Notes under the pieces: generated by a model | What the model saw: only the letters and a program-made list of their open reading frames with translations | Databases searched by the model: none | What the model was told of the DNA's origin: nothing | Program-made: the position numbers and the translations under genes | Source: Flavobacterium sp. AG291 | Lineage (GTDB): Bacteria; Bacteroidota; Bacteroidia; Flavobacteriales; Flavobacteriaceae | DNA: 64,000 nucleotides | Reading direction: 5' to 3' | NCBI RefSeq assembly: GCF_003350375.1 | Contig: NZ_QQAR01000004.1 | Location: 124,001-188,000 of the forward strand | Shown: positions 48,213 through 57,138 of the stretch, in pieces | Layout of the letters: every line of letters begins with the position of its first letter | Position numbering within the stretch: position 1 is the stretch's first letter

Positions 48213-48593
48213 TTACTTTTTGTCTTTAGGGCGTTTAGCACCGTATTTAGATCTCCTTTGTGTTCTTCCGTTAACACCAGCGGTGTCAAGCGCTCCGCGC
48301 ACAATGTGATACCTAACTCCCGGTAAATCTTTTACCCTTCCGCCTCTAACTAATACTATCGAGTGCTCTTGTAGATTGTGTCCCTCTCCAGGAATGTAAG
48401 CATTCACCTCATTACCGTTAGTTAAACGAACCCTTGCAACTTTACGCATTGCAGAATTCGGTTTCTTAGGTGTAGTAGTGTAAACACGTGTACAAACCCC
48501 TCTTCTTTGAGGGCAAGAATCTAAAGCAGCCGATTTACTCTTCTTAGTTATCTGGGCTCTCCCTGTTCTTACTAATTGCTGAATTGTTGGCAT
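48213..48593 (-). CDS. rpsL: 30S ribosomal protein S12
   Basis: Decoding-centre protein (streptomycin-resistance locus). 126 residues from ATG 48593: [19 protein letters not shown], the signature [20 protein letters not shown] and the conserved GHNLQEHS loop. An upstream in-frame start at 48680 is rejected because that extension runs across the promoter (48676-48646) and leader. Tail residues [14 protein letters not shown] are normal. Confidence 0.98.
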   Translation of the reverse strand: MPTIQQLVRTGRAQITKKSKSAALDSCPQRRGVCTRVYTTTPKKPNSAMRKVARVRLTNGNEVNAYIPGEGHNLQEHSIVLVRGGRVKDLPGVRYHIVRGALDTAGVNGRTQRRSKYGAKRPKDKK

Positions 48594-48619
48594 AATTAAT
48601 ATTAAAAATTTCTTATGTT

Positions 48620-48645
48620 TAAAAAACCCGCTTTTTACGGGGTTG
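48620..48645 (-). other. Terminator-like hairpin at the very start of the rpsL leader
   Basis: In the transcript sense, AACCCCG and CGGGTT pair (6 bp with one bulged C) around a 7-nt loop and are followed by six T. It begins directly after the -7 box, so it would occupy about the first 25 nt of the message. A normal terminator this close to the start site would be unusual; an attenuator, a 5' stabiliser or a pausing element are alternatives. Confidence 0.5.
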
Positions 48646-48676
48646 CAAATGTATAAATAATTATCAACAAAACAAA
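48646..48676 (-). promoter_or_regulatory. Strong Bacteroidota promoter for rpsL-rpsG-fusA-rpsJ
   Basis: Minus strand TTTG (48676-48673), 19-bp spacer, TACATTTG (48653-48646): exact consensus in both boxes and spacing, as at the rplC promoter. It fixes the rpsL start at 48593. Confidence 0.88.
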
Positions 48677-48774
48677 TCATAAAACATTAATTTTCAAACG
48701 CCTTATCTTTCAAAAACAGCCCCTCATATTTTTTCTGCATTTTTTGCGTTATTTTTACGGCTAACATTTTTGCA

Positions 48775-50439
48775 TTGAAAAGACCCCTTCTCATATTTAT
48801 TTTATTACTCACATGCTTTTTTGCAAAAGCTCAAAGCCTGCACCTAAAAATTGAAGGCAGCAGCGAGTCCGAAAGAAAAACCATAGACTCCATAAGCTAC
48901 AACAAGACGCATGAAAATGTAAAATCAATAAACGAAGAAGCCACCACCCTTTCAGGAAAGCTTTTAAAAATGGGATATCTTGAAAACAACCTTATCGAAA
49001 GAAATAAGATAAACGACAGCCTTTTTTTATACAAATATGTTATTGGAACAAAAACCAGAAATATACATATATATACAGGAAAACTTTCAGCAGAAACAAA
49101 GCAGCTTCTCGAACTAAAAAACGACACAATCACATTACCCATAAGTGATGTAGAAAGTTTTATGTCCGGCCATGTAGCCGCACTGGAAAAAAAAGGATAC
49201 TCATTAAGCAGCATGCAGCTAACTGATTATTCGTCGAAAGGAAATTCCCTGTCGGCAACACTAAAAGCATCCACTGAAAAAAAACGAACCCTTAACAACA
49301 TAGTGATTGAGGGCTACACAAAATTTCCTGAGGGCATTCGCAAAAACATAACACGACAATACAAAGGAAAAACCTTCAATCAGGAAAACCTTCAACGCAT
49401 TTACAATGACTTTAGCGCATTGCGTTTTGTCAACCAGATCCGTTACCCGGAAATACTATTCAAACAGGACACCACCAAAGTTTATGTATATCTTGAAAAA
49501 GCAAAACCCAACACCTTTGACGGCTTCATAGGATTTTCAAATGACGACCAAAACAAAGTTATATTTAACGGGTATCTCGACTTACTACTTAACAACGTAT
49601 TAAACACCGGCGAGAAGTTTAACCTTTTCTGGAAAAGCGACGGCAACAAACAAACCACATTCAACGCAGCACTTGAATTACCCTACATATTTAGAAGCCC
49701 TATTGGACTAAAGGGAAGTTTGAAGATTTTTAAACAGGATAGCACTTTTCAAAACACAGCAACCGACATAAACATCGGCTACTATTTCAGTTACAACTCA
49801 AAACTTTTTGTCGGCCTTCAGCAAACCCAATCCGTAGATATCCAAAATCTTAACAACAGCTCACTAAGCGACTTCAATAACTCATTCGTCACCTCGACTT
49901 TCGATTTTACTGACTACAATCTGGACGACTTCATCTTTCCCGAAAAAACTATTGCATTGATAAAAGCCGGAACAGGAAAACGAACCTCGAAAACAGGAAA
50001 CTCAGACCAGTATTTTATACAGGCTAATTTTTCACATAATTTATACCTGAACAAACAAAACCTCATTAACCTGAAAACCCAGGATTATTACCTCAAAAGC
50101 AACACCTACATCATAAACGAATTATTTCGCTTTGGCGGAATTAACTCTATACGAGGATTCAACGAAAACAGCCTGCAGGCTAACCTCTTACTCTCACTAA
50201 TGGCAGAGTACAGATACATACTTTCGCCCAACATGTATGTACATTCCATAACAGATTACGCCTATTTTGAAGACGAAACATCGAAAACACAAAACAATTT
50301 ATTAGGATTAGGCTTCGGATTTGGTTTATTAACAAAAACAGGGCTTTTTAATATCATTTATGCCAATGGCAGCTCTAACAATCAGCAAATCAAGCTATCA
50401 AACTCCATAATCCACATTAGCTTCCGCACAAGGTTTTAA
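48775..50439 (+). CDS. Small Omp85/BamA-family outer-membrane protein
   Basis: A 554-residue protein: signal peptide of about 19 residues (KRPLLIFILLLTCFFAKA), one or two POTRA-like segments (about 170-235: TLNNIVIEGYTKFPEGIRKN), then a beta-barrel with the Omp85 loop-6 motif FGGINSIRGF near residue 458 and a terminal Phe in HISFRTRF. BamA itself is larger, with five POTRA domains; this size is closer to TamA-like or TpsB-like members. The start is a TTG: the signal peptide begins there and no in-frame ATG precedes the hydrophobic core. It is divergent from rpsL. Partner and substrate unknown. Confidence 0.85.
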   Translation: MKRPLLIFILLLTCFFAKAQSLHLKIEGSSESERKTIDSISYNKTHENVKSINEEATTLSGKLLKMGYLENNLIERNKINDSLFLYKYVIGTKTRNIHIYTGKLSAETKQLLELKNDTITLPISDVESFMSGHVAALEKKGYSLSSMQLTDYSSKGNSLSATLKASTEKKRTLNNIVIEGYTKFPEGIRKNITRQYKGKTFNQENLQRIYNDFSALRFVNQIRYPEILFKQDTTKVYVYLEKAKPNTFDGFIGFSNDDQNKVIFNGYLDLLLNNVLNTGEKFNLFWKSDGNKQTTFNAALELPYIFRSPIGLKGSLKIFKQDSTFQNTATDINIGYYFSYNSKLFVGLQQTQSVDIQNLNNSSLSDFNNSFVTSTFDFTDYNLDDFIFPEKTIALIKAGTGKRTSKTGNSDQYFIQANFSHNLYLNKQNLINLKTQDYYLKSNTYIINELFRFGGINSIRGFNENSLQANLLLSLMAEYRYILSPNMYVHSITDYAYFEDETSKTQNNLLGLGFGFGLLTKTGLFNIIYANGSSNNQQIKLSNSIIHISFRTRF

Positions 50440-50504
50440 CACTTATACCTACGTTAAATCTTAAAATATTACAAAAATTCTAAATTTTTTCACAAAAAAC
50501 TTGC

Positions 50505-50516
50505 GTATCACGATAC
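50505..50516. repeat. Short inverted repeat before the SusC-like gene
   Basis: GTATC and GATAC separated by AC, 40 bp before the start at 50556. It overlaps a possible promoter (TTG at 50501-50503 and GAAATTTG about 21 bp on, with one mismatch in TAnnTTTG). Too short to call an operator with confidence. Confidence 0.25.
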
Positions 50517-50555
50517 TTCAACAGAAATTTGGGAAACTAACTCAAATCTATTTCA

Positions 50556-53500
50556 ATGAAGACAAGGCTACGTGTTTTGTTAACGCTCCTCATGGCGTTA
50601 ATGATGCAAATTTCGTTTGCACAGCAAAGAGCTGTATCCGGTACAGTTAAAGACTCAGGTGGTTTCCCAATTCCGGGAGTAAATGTTGTCGTTAAAGGCA
50701 CATCCACAGGAACCCAAACCGACATTGACGGTAATTTCACAATTCAGGCCGCTCCGACCGACATTCTTGTGTTTTCTTACATTGGTATGACAACACGAGA
50801 AACGCTGGCAAGTTCAACTACCATGAATATTACCATGGCAGATGACGCAACAGAGCTTGAAGCTGTGGTAGTTACCGCATTTGGTATCAAAAGAAATCCT
50901 AAAGACCTGGGATATTCGGTAAGCAGCATTAAAAGTGCTGACATTACTGAGAACTCCGAGCCGGATCTTATCCGTGCAATAAACGGTAAAGTACCGGGAG
51001 TTAACGTAAACGTATCTACCGGGGTTGCGGGTGCAGCCAACCAGATTACGATTAGGGGTATCAGTAGTGTAACAGGTGATACTCAACCACTGATCATCGT
51101 AGATGGGGTTGCCTACAACAACACCGAGGTTACAACCTCAAGCCAGGTAACTGGTGGTGGTGGATACCAAAATGGTCTTTCATCTCTTGACCCTAACGAC
51201 ATTGCTACAATGAACGTACTGAAAGGTGCAGCAGCATCTGCTCTTTACGGTTCAAGAGCTATGAATGGGGTAATCGTGATTACCACTAAATCAGGAAACC
51301 CTTCAGGTAACACTAATAACAAAATGTCTGTTACCTACAGTAACGGTACTTATTTTGAAAACATTGCTAACCTGCCGGACTACCAAAACACTTATGGCGC
51401 AGGTAACAACTTTATATACAGTAATGCTAATGGTTCTTGGGGACCTCGTTTTGATTCGTTAGAAACTATCCCAACGTGGCCGAACTTAAAAAATGCTTTC
51501 CCTGACCAGTTTGGCGACACAATGCCTTATGTTGCTAAACCTAATAACGTTAAAGACTTATTCAGAACAGGTACTGTTTTAGAGAACTCTTTAAACCTTA
51601 ATTACGGAGGACAAGATGGCGGATTTAACTTAACGATATCAGACCTTGATCAGAATGGTTACATCCCATACAATACCTACGACAGAACATCATTCTCAAC
51701 TGGTGGTAACTTTAAGCTTAAAAATGGACTTACAGTAGGTGCTAACCTGAGCTATGCAACAACAAAACAAGTAGGAGGTTTCTTTGGTGAAAACCAATTT
51801 GACGGTGCTTCTTCCTCTTTCGCAAGAACACTATTCCTTGCCAGAAACTGGGATTTCAGCTTACCTTACGAAGATCCTATTACAGGCGGAAGTGTTATTC
51901 CAAATGCTGGATATGATCATCCACTATGGTCTTGGAAGCATGACCAGATAACTACTAATACGCAAAGAACTGTTGCTGGTATCAACTTCGGATATGCGTT
52001 TAACGACAACATCTCTGCTTCATACAGACTAGGTGTTAACAAATATGACCTGGATCGTAGAGAAATACGCGACAAAAACTCAAGAGCAGACCAAGGCGTA
52101 GGCTCTTTAACTATAGATAACTTCAGCAATGAGGACATAGAATCTACCTTAATCGTAAACTTTGATTACAAGCTTACTGACAAAATAGGTTTTAAAGGAC
52201 TTTTAGGTAATAACGTATTCCAAAATTCTACTTCAAGAATAGGCTACTACGGCCGTGAATTCATTGTTGAAGATGTTTTCAGCTTACGTAATACAAATAC
52301 AGTGACCAACCTTGCAGATGGAACCACCAGAAAGAGAACAGTTGGTTTTTTTGCAGATGCAACGTTCTCTTATGACGAATGGCTATTCTTGAATGGTACT
52401 GCCAGAAATGACTCTTCATCTTCATTATCAAAAGCTAACAGATCATACTTCTATCCATCGGGAAGTTTATCTCTAATTCTTACTGAAGCGCTTAAAATGA
52501 ATAGTAATGTATTAACATTCGCTAAATTAAGAACCAGTTATGCTAAAGTAGGTAGGGATACATACGCAGAATTTATAAACAACAACTTTGTACTTAACAA
52601 TGCCTACAACAAGAACCCTGCTGTTGGAAACAGGCCAACTCTATCAGATGAAGGTATAACTCCTGAATTTGCAAAAGAGTTTGAAATCGGTACAGATCTG
52701 GAATTCTTTAAACGCAGAATTACCCTTGACTTTACTTATTACAACAAAGACGCATACGATCTTCTCCTACCTGTAGCAGTTCCAGTATCTACAGGCTATC
52801 AGGAATATGCTACTAATGGTGCTGCCATGACCAATAAAGGTTTTGAAGTGGGACTTACATTGGTTCCGGTACAAACTGAAAACTTTAAATGGACATGGAC
52901 TACCAACTTCACTAAAAACAAAAATGAGGTTACTGAATTATATCCCGGGCTGGAAAGAACTCAGCTTGACGCGAATGAGGTTGCTTATGCAATTCCCGGA
53001 CAGCCATTTGGTGTATTCTACGGAACCCGGTTTGCAAGAGATGAGGAAGGAAATTACCTGATCAATCAGGCAACGGGAGGTATTGTACAAGATCCTGAAT
53101 TGGGAATCATTGGTGATCCAAACCCTGACTTTAAAATGAACTTCATCAACACCTTTAGCTACAAAGGAATAACACTAAGAGCACAAATTGACTGGAGAGA
53201 AGGCGGAGATGTTTCTTCTTCTACAATCGAACAGCTTCTTGGTCGTGGTGTAACTAAAGATACTGAAGATCGTGAGAGAGTACATATTATTCCGGGATAC
53301 TATGGAAATAACGATGGAACACCTGTATTGGATGCTAACGGAAATAAAATTCCAAACAACACCACTATCAGCACTAACGAATTGTACTTCTCGCCTTCAG
53401 GAAGTAACACTTTTGCCATAAACAGTGTTGATGAAGCAAGAATTTATGATGGAACTGTATACAGATTAAGAGAACTAAGTCTTACTTATGATCTTCCTGC

Positions 53501-53705
53501 CAAGATACTTGAGAAAACACCTTTTGGAAGAATCAGTTTTGGCTTTATTGCCAACAACCTATGGTACTGGGCACCGAATGTACCTAAGTACACCAACTTC
53601 GACCCGGAAACAACTAGTTATGGTTCATCAAACCTACAGGGTATTGAGGTATCGGCAGCACCAACAGCAAAAAGATACGGCTTCAGACTTAATGTATCCT
53701 TCTAA
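50556..53705 (+). CDS. SusC/RagA-family TonB-dependent outer-membrane transporter
   Basis: A 1049-residue TonB-dependent barrel. Signal peptide 1-22 (ends SFA), a CarboxypepD_reg-like domain (SGTVKDSGGFPIPGVNVVVK) at 28-100, then the plug: LIRAINGKVPGVNVN, TIRGISS, QPLIIVDGVAYNN and the SusC signature MNVLKGAAASALYGSRAMNG, and a C-terminal barrel ending FRLNVSF. It takes up a ligand delivered by the SusD-like lipoprotein encoded 11 bp downstream. No glycosidase or other enzyme is encoded nearby, so the substrate cannot be named. Confidence 0.95.
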   Translation: MKTRLRVLLTLLMALMMQISFAQQRAVSGTVKDSGGFPIPGVNVVVKGTSTGTQTDIDGNFTIQAAPTDILVFSYIGMTTRETLASSTTMNITMADDATELEAVVVTAFGIKRNPKDLGYSVSSIKSADITENSEPDLIRAINGKVPGVNVNVSTGVAGAANQITIRGISSVTGDTQPLIIVDGVAYNNTEVTTSSQVTGGGGYQNGLSSLDPNDIATMNVLKGAAASALYGSRAMNGVIVITTKSGNPSGNTNNKMSVTYSNGTYFENIANLPDYQNTYGAGNNFIYSNANGSWGPRFDSLETIPTWPNLKNAFPDQFGDTMPYVAKPNNVKDLFRTGTVLENSLNLNYGGQDGGFNLTISDLDQNGYIPYNTYDRTSFSTGGNFKLKNGLTVGANLSYATTKQVGGFFGENQFDGASSSFARTLFLARNWDFSLPYEDPITGGSVIPNAGYDHPLWSWKHDQITTNTQRTVAGINFGYAFNDNISASYRLGVNKYDLDRREIRDKNSRADQGVGSLTIDNFSNEDIESTLIVNFDYKLTDKIGFKGLLGNNVFQNSTSRIGYYGREFIVEDVFSLRNTNTVTNLADGTTRKRTVGFFADATFSYDEWLFLNGTARNDSSSSLSKANRSYFYPSGSLSLILTEALKMNSNVLTFAKLRTSYAKVGRDTYAEFINNNFVLNNAYNKNPAVGNRPTLSDEGITPEFAKEFEIGTDLEFFKRRITLDFTYYNKDAYDLLLPVAVPVSTGYQEYATNGAAMTNKGFEVGLTLVPVQTENFKWTWTTNFTKNKNEVTELYPGLERTQLDANEVAYAIPGQPFGVFYGTRFARDEEGNYLINQATGGIVQDPELGIIGDPNPDFKMNFINTFSYKGITLRAQIDWREGGDVSSSTIEQLLGRGVTKDTEDRERVHIIPGYYGNNDGTPVLDANGNKIPNNTTISTNELYFSPSGSNTFAINSVDEARIYDGTVYRLRELSLTYDLPAKILEKTPFGRISFGFIANNLWYWAPNVPKYTNFDPETTSYGSSNLQGIEVSAAPTAKRYGFRLNVSF

Positions 53706-53716
53706 AAAAAAACAAA

Positions 53717-55411
53717 ATGAAAATAATTAAATATACAAAATACGGATTGGCAGCTTTAACAGTTGCTCTATTCGCCACTGCATGTAGTGATGAATACTAT
53801 GATGTAAACACAGATAAGGACAGCCCCAGCATTGCTCCTCTAAGCGCACTGCTAACTAATACTCAGGTTGCTCTTGGTGCCGCAGGCGACTTCCAGTTTT
53901 ACACAGGAGACATCATGCAGGTTTATACGCACCAAATGGTAGTAAGGGAAGAACCGGATCAATACGGCACAAAGGTTGACAACATCAACCTTCAAAACGA
54001 ATGGAACAATCTTTACCTTACACTAACAGACCTAAACAGTATTATTGATCAGGGAACCAGGGATGAAGCTCCTGCATATGTGGGAATTGCGCAAATGGAG
54101 AAAGCATACCTTCTTGCATTTGCTGTTGATATTTGGGGAGACATACCTTTCTCCGAAGCAAACAAACTTAAAGATGAAGCTATCATAGCTCCTAAGTTTG
54201 ATAATCAGGAAGAAGTCTATGCTGCAGTTTTTGAACTTATTGAACAGGCTAAAGTTAACATGGCTACAGAAAGTGTAATAACTCCAAGCACTAACGACAT
54301 TTTTTATGGTGGTGATATGGATAAATGGATCAAATTTGCCAACACTTTCAAATTCAAACTGTACAATCAGGTGAGAAATACTCCATTATTTAATGCCGCA
54401 GATTTTGCAGCATTGGTAGCCGAAGACAACTTCATGGAATCGAGTGCTGATGACTTTGAGTTTAAGCACACTACAAACCAGACTCCTTCTGACGAGAGAA
54501 ACAGATTCTTTGTAGCGTCTTACGGAAGTACACAGTTCTCTACTTATATGAGTCCATGGTTTTATGAGATCCTTAAAGGCATGAATCCTAATATCCATAC
54601 AGGCAACCCTGACCCAAGGATTCCGTATTACTTCTTTAACCAGCTTACGGCAGGACAATTCCCACCAGACCAGGGAGACGCAGAAACAGGTAATCCAAAA
54701 GCGGATTACTGGGATGCCTCAACAGGTTTCTTCTCAATCCGTTTTGGAAGTACAGGGCCATGGAGAGATTCATCGGCTGAAAACTCATATACTTACCCCG
54801 GCATATTCCCAACAGGGGGGCGTTATGATGATGGCGAAGGAGGAGTTATGGATATTAATGGCGGAACAGGCCGTGCTCCTAAAAGAATCCTTACTTATGA
54901 TGAATTCCTTTACATAAAAGCGGAACTTATGCTTGCGGGTGTACTATCAGGTGATGCAGGTACCCAGCTTGAAGAAGCCATGAATGCCAGCTTTGCAAAA
55001 GTTGATGCTGTTGTTGCCGGAACAGGAACTACTCAGGACGTACCTGTACTTACAGGCTCATCTGATGTAACTGATTTCATTGCAGATGTTATGACAGAAT
55101 ATGCATCCGGCGATGCTGCCAAAAAACTGGAAATCATAATGACACAAAAATGGGTAGCAACTTTTGGCGATCCGGCTGATCAATATACTGATTACAGAAG
55201 AACAGGATTTCCTGTACTTGCCAACCCTAACGGACCGTCACCAGAGTATCAATTAAACAACAATGATGGTTTCCCACTTATCGATTCGCAAACAGTACAA
55301 AACAACCTGTTCCAGGTGTCTTTATTTTGGCCACAAAGTGAACTGAACGCCAATGCTAGTGCACCGGCTCAAAAAAACCCAGGCACTTACACTATATTCT
55401 GGGATAACTAA
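53717..55411 (+). CDS. SusD/RagB-family surface lipoprotein
   Basis: 564 residues: lipoprotein signal peptide with the lipobox ending ATAC (Cys23), followed by SDEYYD, which resembles the acidic surface-export signal of Bacteroidota. The body has the helical SusD fold of the SusD-like_2 type: AYLLAFAVDIWGDIPFSEA, MDKWIKFANTFKFKLYNQ, and FLYIKAELMLAG near residue 395. It forms the lid of the neighbouring SusC barrel. Starts 11 bp after SusC. Confidence 0.93.
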   Translation: MKIIKYTKYGLAALTVALFATACSDEYYDVNTDKDSPSIAPLSALLTNTQVALGAAGDFQFYTGDIMQVYTHQMVVREEPDQYGTKVDNINLQNEWNNLYLTLTDLNSIIDQGTRDEAPAYVGIAQMEKAYLLAFAVDIWGDIPFSEANKLKDEAIIAPKFDNQEEVYAAVFELIEQAKVNMATESVITPSTNDIFYGGDMDKWIKFANTFKFKLYNQVRNTPLFNAADFAALVAEDNFMESSADDFEFKHTTNQTPSDERNRFFVASYGSTQFSTYMSPWFYEILKGMNPNIHTGNPDPRIPYYFFNQLTAGQFPPDQGDAETGNPKADYWDASTGFFSIRFGSTGPWRDSSAENSYTYPGIFPTGGRYDDGEGGVMDINGGTGRAPKRILTYDEFLYIKAELMLAGVLSGDAGTQLEEAMNASFAKVDAVVAGTGTTQDVPVLTGSSDVTDFIADVMTEYASGDAAKKLEIIMTQKWVATFGDPADQYTDYRRTGFPVLANPNGPSPEYQLNNNDGFPLIDSQTVQNNLFQVSLFWPQSELNANASAPAQKNPGTYTIFWDN

Positions 55412-55423
55412 AAACATAAAGCC

Positions 55424-56323
55424 ATGAAAAAACTAAAATATATATTTATTTCATTATTCGCTTTAACCATGGCGTTATCGTGTGATGATGACGGTGGGGA
55501 CAGCAAACTGAACCTTAAAACCAGTGCTGTTCCGGATATTCAGAAAGTTGAAGGTTCACAACCCATAATTGACTTGTTAGCTATACAGGAAGGGGAAGAC
55601 GTTTCAATCTCTTTCACAGCTGACATAGGGATGGGAACAGTATCTTCAATGGATGTTGTAGGTTACTATTTCGCCGGAGACGGATCAGTTGAAAAAGTAG
55701 TATTAGCTAATGATGTTACTACTTTCCCAACAACTGTAACTCTTAGCAAACAACAGCTTATTGACACCTTTGCTGCTTTAAATTCAGACGCAGATTTTTC
55801 ATTGGGAGACCAACTGGTAATTACCGGAGATCTAACGTTAGAAGACGGAACTGTTGTTAGTATGCTGACCGACGCAGGTGGAAGAAACTATGGTACTGAC
55901 ATCCAGAATTCACCATTATTTAAAGTAACTCAAATCTACAATGTATCTTGCCCTTCTGATTTAGGTGGTACTTACACTGCTTTATCAAGTGGTGCCTCTA
56001 CAGATTCTGGACCTACACCGGATGAAAATCCGATTACAGATTATCCGTATGATATAGTACTAACTGACAATGGCGGAGGAAGCTACACATTATCTGATGC
56101 TTTTGGAGGTCTATACATACTATGGTATGACATCTATGGACTAACGTTTGAAGTTGAAGGAGATATCACTGACGTATGTGGTACATTGAGCGGTTCGTTT
56201 ACAGATCCTTTTGGAGCTAATGTAACAATCGATGGTGTTGTGAATGGTGATGGCACTATTACCTACACTTGGGTTAATGATTTTGGCGACACAGGAACAA
56301 CTACATTAACCAAAGTTCCATAA
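55424..56323 (+). CDS. SusE-like auxiliary surface lipoprotein
   Basis: 299 residues with a lipoprotein signal (lipobox ALSC, Cys20) followed by DDDGGD, again an acidic patch that favours surface display. The mature part looks all-beta, with two immunoglobulin-like or lipocalin-like halves; no catalytic motif is recognised. It is third in the operon after SusC and SusD and 12 bp after SusD, the position of SusE/F-type accessory binding proteins. A strong terminator follows at 56353. Family call rests mainly on context. Confidence 0.75.
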   Translation: MKKLKYIFISLFALTMALSCDDDGGDSKLNLKTSAVPDIQKVEGSQPIIDLLAIQEGEDVSISFTADIGMGTVSSMDVVGYYFAGDGSVEKVVLANDVTTFPTTVTLSKQQLIDTFAALNSDADFSLGDQLVITGDLTLEDGTVVSMLTDAGGRNYGTDIQNSPLFKVTQIYNVSCPSDLGGTYTALSSGASTDSGPTPDENPITDYPYDIVLTDNGGGSYTLSDAFGGLYILWYDIYGLTFEVEGDITDVCGTLSGSFTDPFGANVTIDGVVNGDGTITYTWVNDFGDTGTTTLTKVP

Positions 56324-56352
56324 GAGAAATTTCTATATTCAATATTTCAATG

Positions 56353-56380
56353 GAGGATGGCAATAGCCATCCTCTTTTTT
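56353..56380 (+). terminator. Terminator of the SusC/D/E operon
   Basis: Perfect 9-bp stem GAGGATGGC/GCCATCCTC with loop AATA, then six T, 29 bp after the SusE-like stop. The rlmB -7 box begins 1 bp later, so the two transcripts are almost back to back. Confidence 0.9.
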
Positions 56381-56381
56381 A

Positions 56382-56389
56382 TACCTTTG
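56382..56389 (+). promoter_or_regulatory. -7 promoter box of rlmB (leaderless arrangement)
   Basis: Plus strand TACCTTTG followed by CACC and then ATG 56394. The predicted start site is at the initiation codon, so the mRNA should be leaderless. The box is the same as at recR. Confidence 0.6.
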
Positions 56390-56393
56390 CACC

Positions 56394-57128
56394 ATGGAAA
56401 AAGAACATCAGATTTTCGGTATAAGAGCTATAATAGAAGCTATACACGCAGGAAAAGAAATTGACAAGGTATTTATTCAGAAAGATGCGCAGGGAGATCT
56501 TATGAAAGACCTCATGAAGGCCATGAAAGCCAACAATGTTAACTTTAGCTACGTTCCTGTAGAAAAACTGAACAGATTAACCCATAACAACCATCAGGGT
56601 GCTGTTGCTACCATCGCCCCTATTTCTTTCCATAACCTGGAGTCATTAATTGAAAAAGTAATGGAAAGCGGAAAAACTCCCCTATTCCTTATTTTAGATC
56701 AATTATCAGATGCGCGTAACTTTGGTGCTATAATCAGGACCGCTGAATGTACCGGAGTTGATGGCATCATCGTTCAAAAGCAGGGTTCAGCACCTGTAAA
56801 TGGAGACACTGTAAAAACTTCTGCCGGTGCGGTATTTAATGTTCCTATCTGTAAAGTGGAGCATATAAAGGATGCTATTTTTCATCTTCAGGGCTCAGGA
56901 ATAAAAACCGTTGCCGCAACTGAAAAAACGGACAACAATATTTATGACATTGCCTTAACAGAACCTGTAGCTATAATTATGGGATCAGAAGACAGAGGTA
57001 TCAATCCTTCAGTACTGAAGATTGTAGATGAAAAGGCAAAACTGCCAATGTTCGGAACAATTTCTTCTCTAAATGTATCTGTGGCTTGTGGTGCTTTTTT
57101 ATATGAAGCTGTAAGACAAAGACAATAA
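56394..57128 (+). CDS. rlmB: 23S rRNA (guanosine-2'-O)-methyltransferase RlmB/TrmH family
   Basis: SPOUT methyltransferase; RlmB methylates G2251 in the peptidyl-transferase loop. 244 residues: N-terminal SpoU substrate-binding domain (IFGIRAIIEAIHAGKEIDK, RLTHNNHQGAVA), then the knotted SAM site DQLSDARNFGAIIRTAE, IMGSEDRGI and ISSLNVSVACGAFLYEA. Its terminator lies inside the end of the convergent rhomboid gene. Assignment to RlmB against other SpoU members is likely but not proven. Confidence 0.92.
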   Translation: MEKEHQIFGIRAIIEAIHAGKEIDKVFIQKDAQGDLMKDLMKAMKANNVNFSYVPVEKLNRLTHNNHQGAVATIAPISFHNLESLIEKVMESGKTPLFLILDQLSDARNFGAIIRTAECTGVDGIIVQKQGSAPVNGDTVKTSAGAVFNVPICKVEHIKDAIFHLQGSGIKTVAATEKTDNNIYDIALTEPVAIIMGSEDRGINPSVLKIVDEKAKLPMFGTISSLNVSVACGAFLYEAVRQRQ

Positions 57129-57138
57129 AAACACTTAA

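Noticed and set aside
48594..48680. Longer rpsL reading frame starting at 48680
   Set aside because: The 29-residue extension crosses an exact-consensus promoter and leader and is not part of S12 in any family I know; the start at 48593 gives the normal 126-residue protein.
50453..50484. AAAATTCTAAA upstream of the SusC-like gene, resembling one half of the LytTR-type repeat
   Set aside because: Only one half is convincing; the second copy 19-21 bp away is poor, and the sequence is A/T runs that match by chance.
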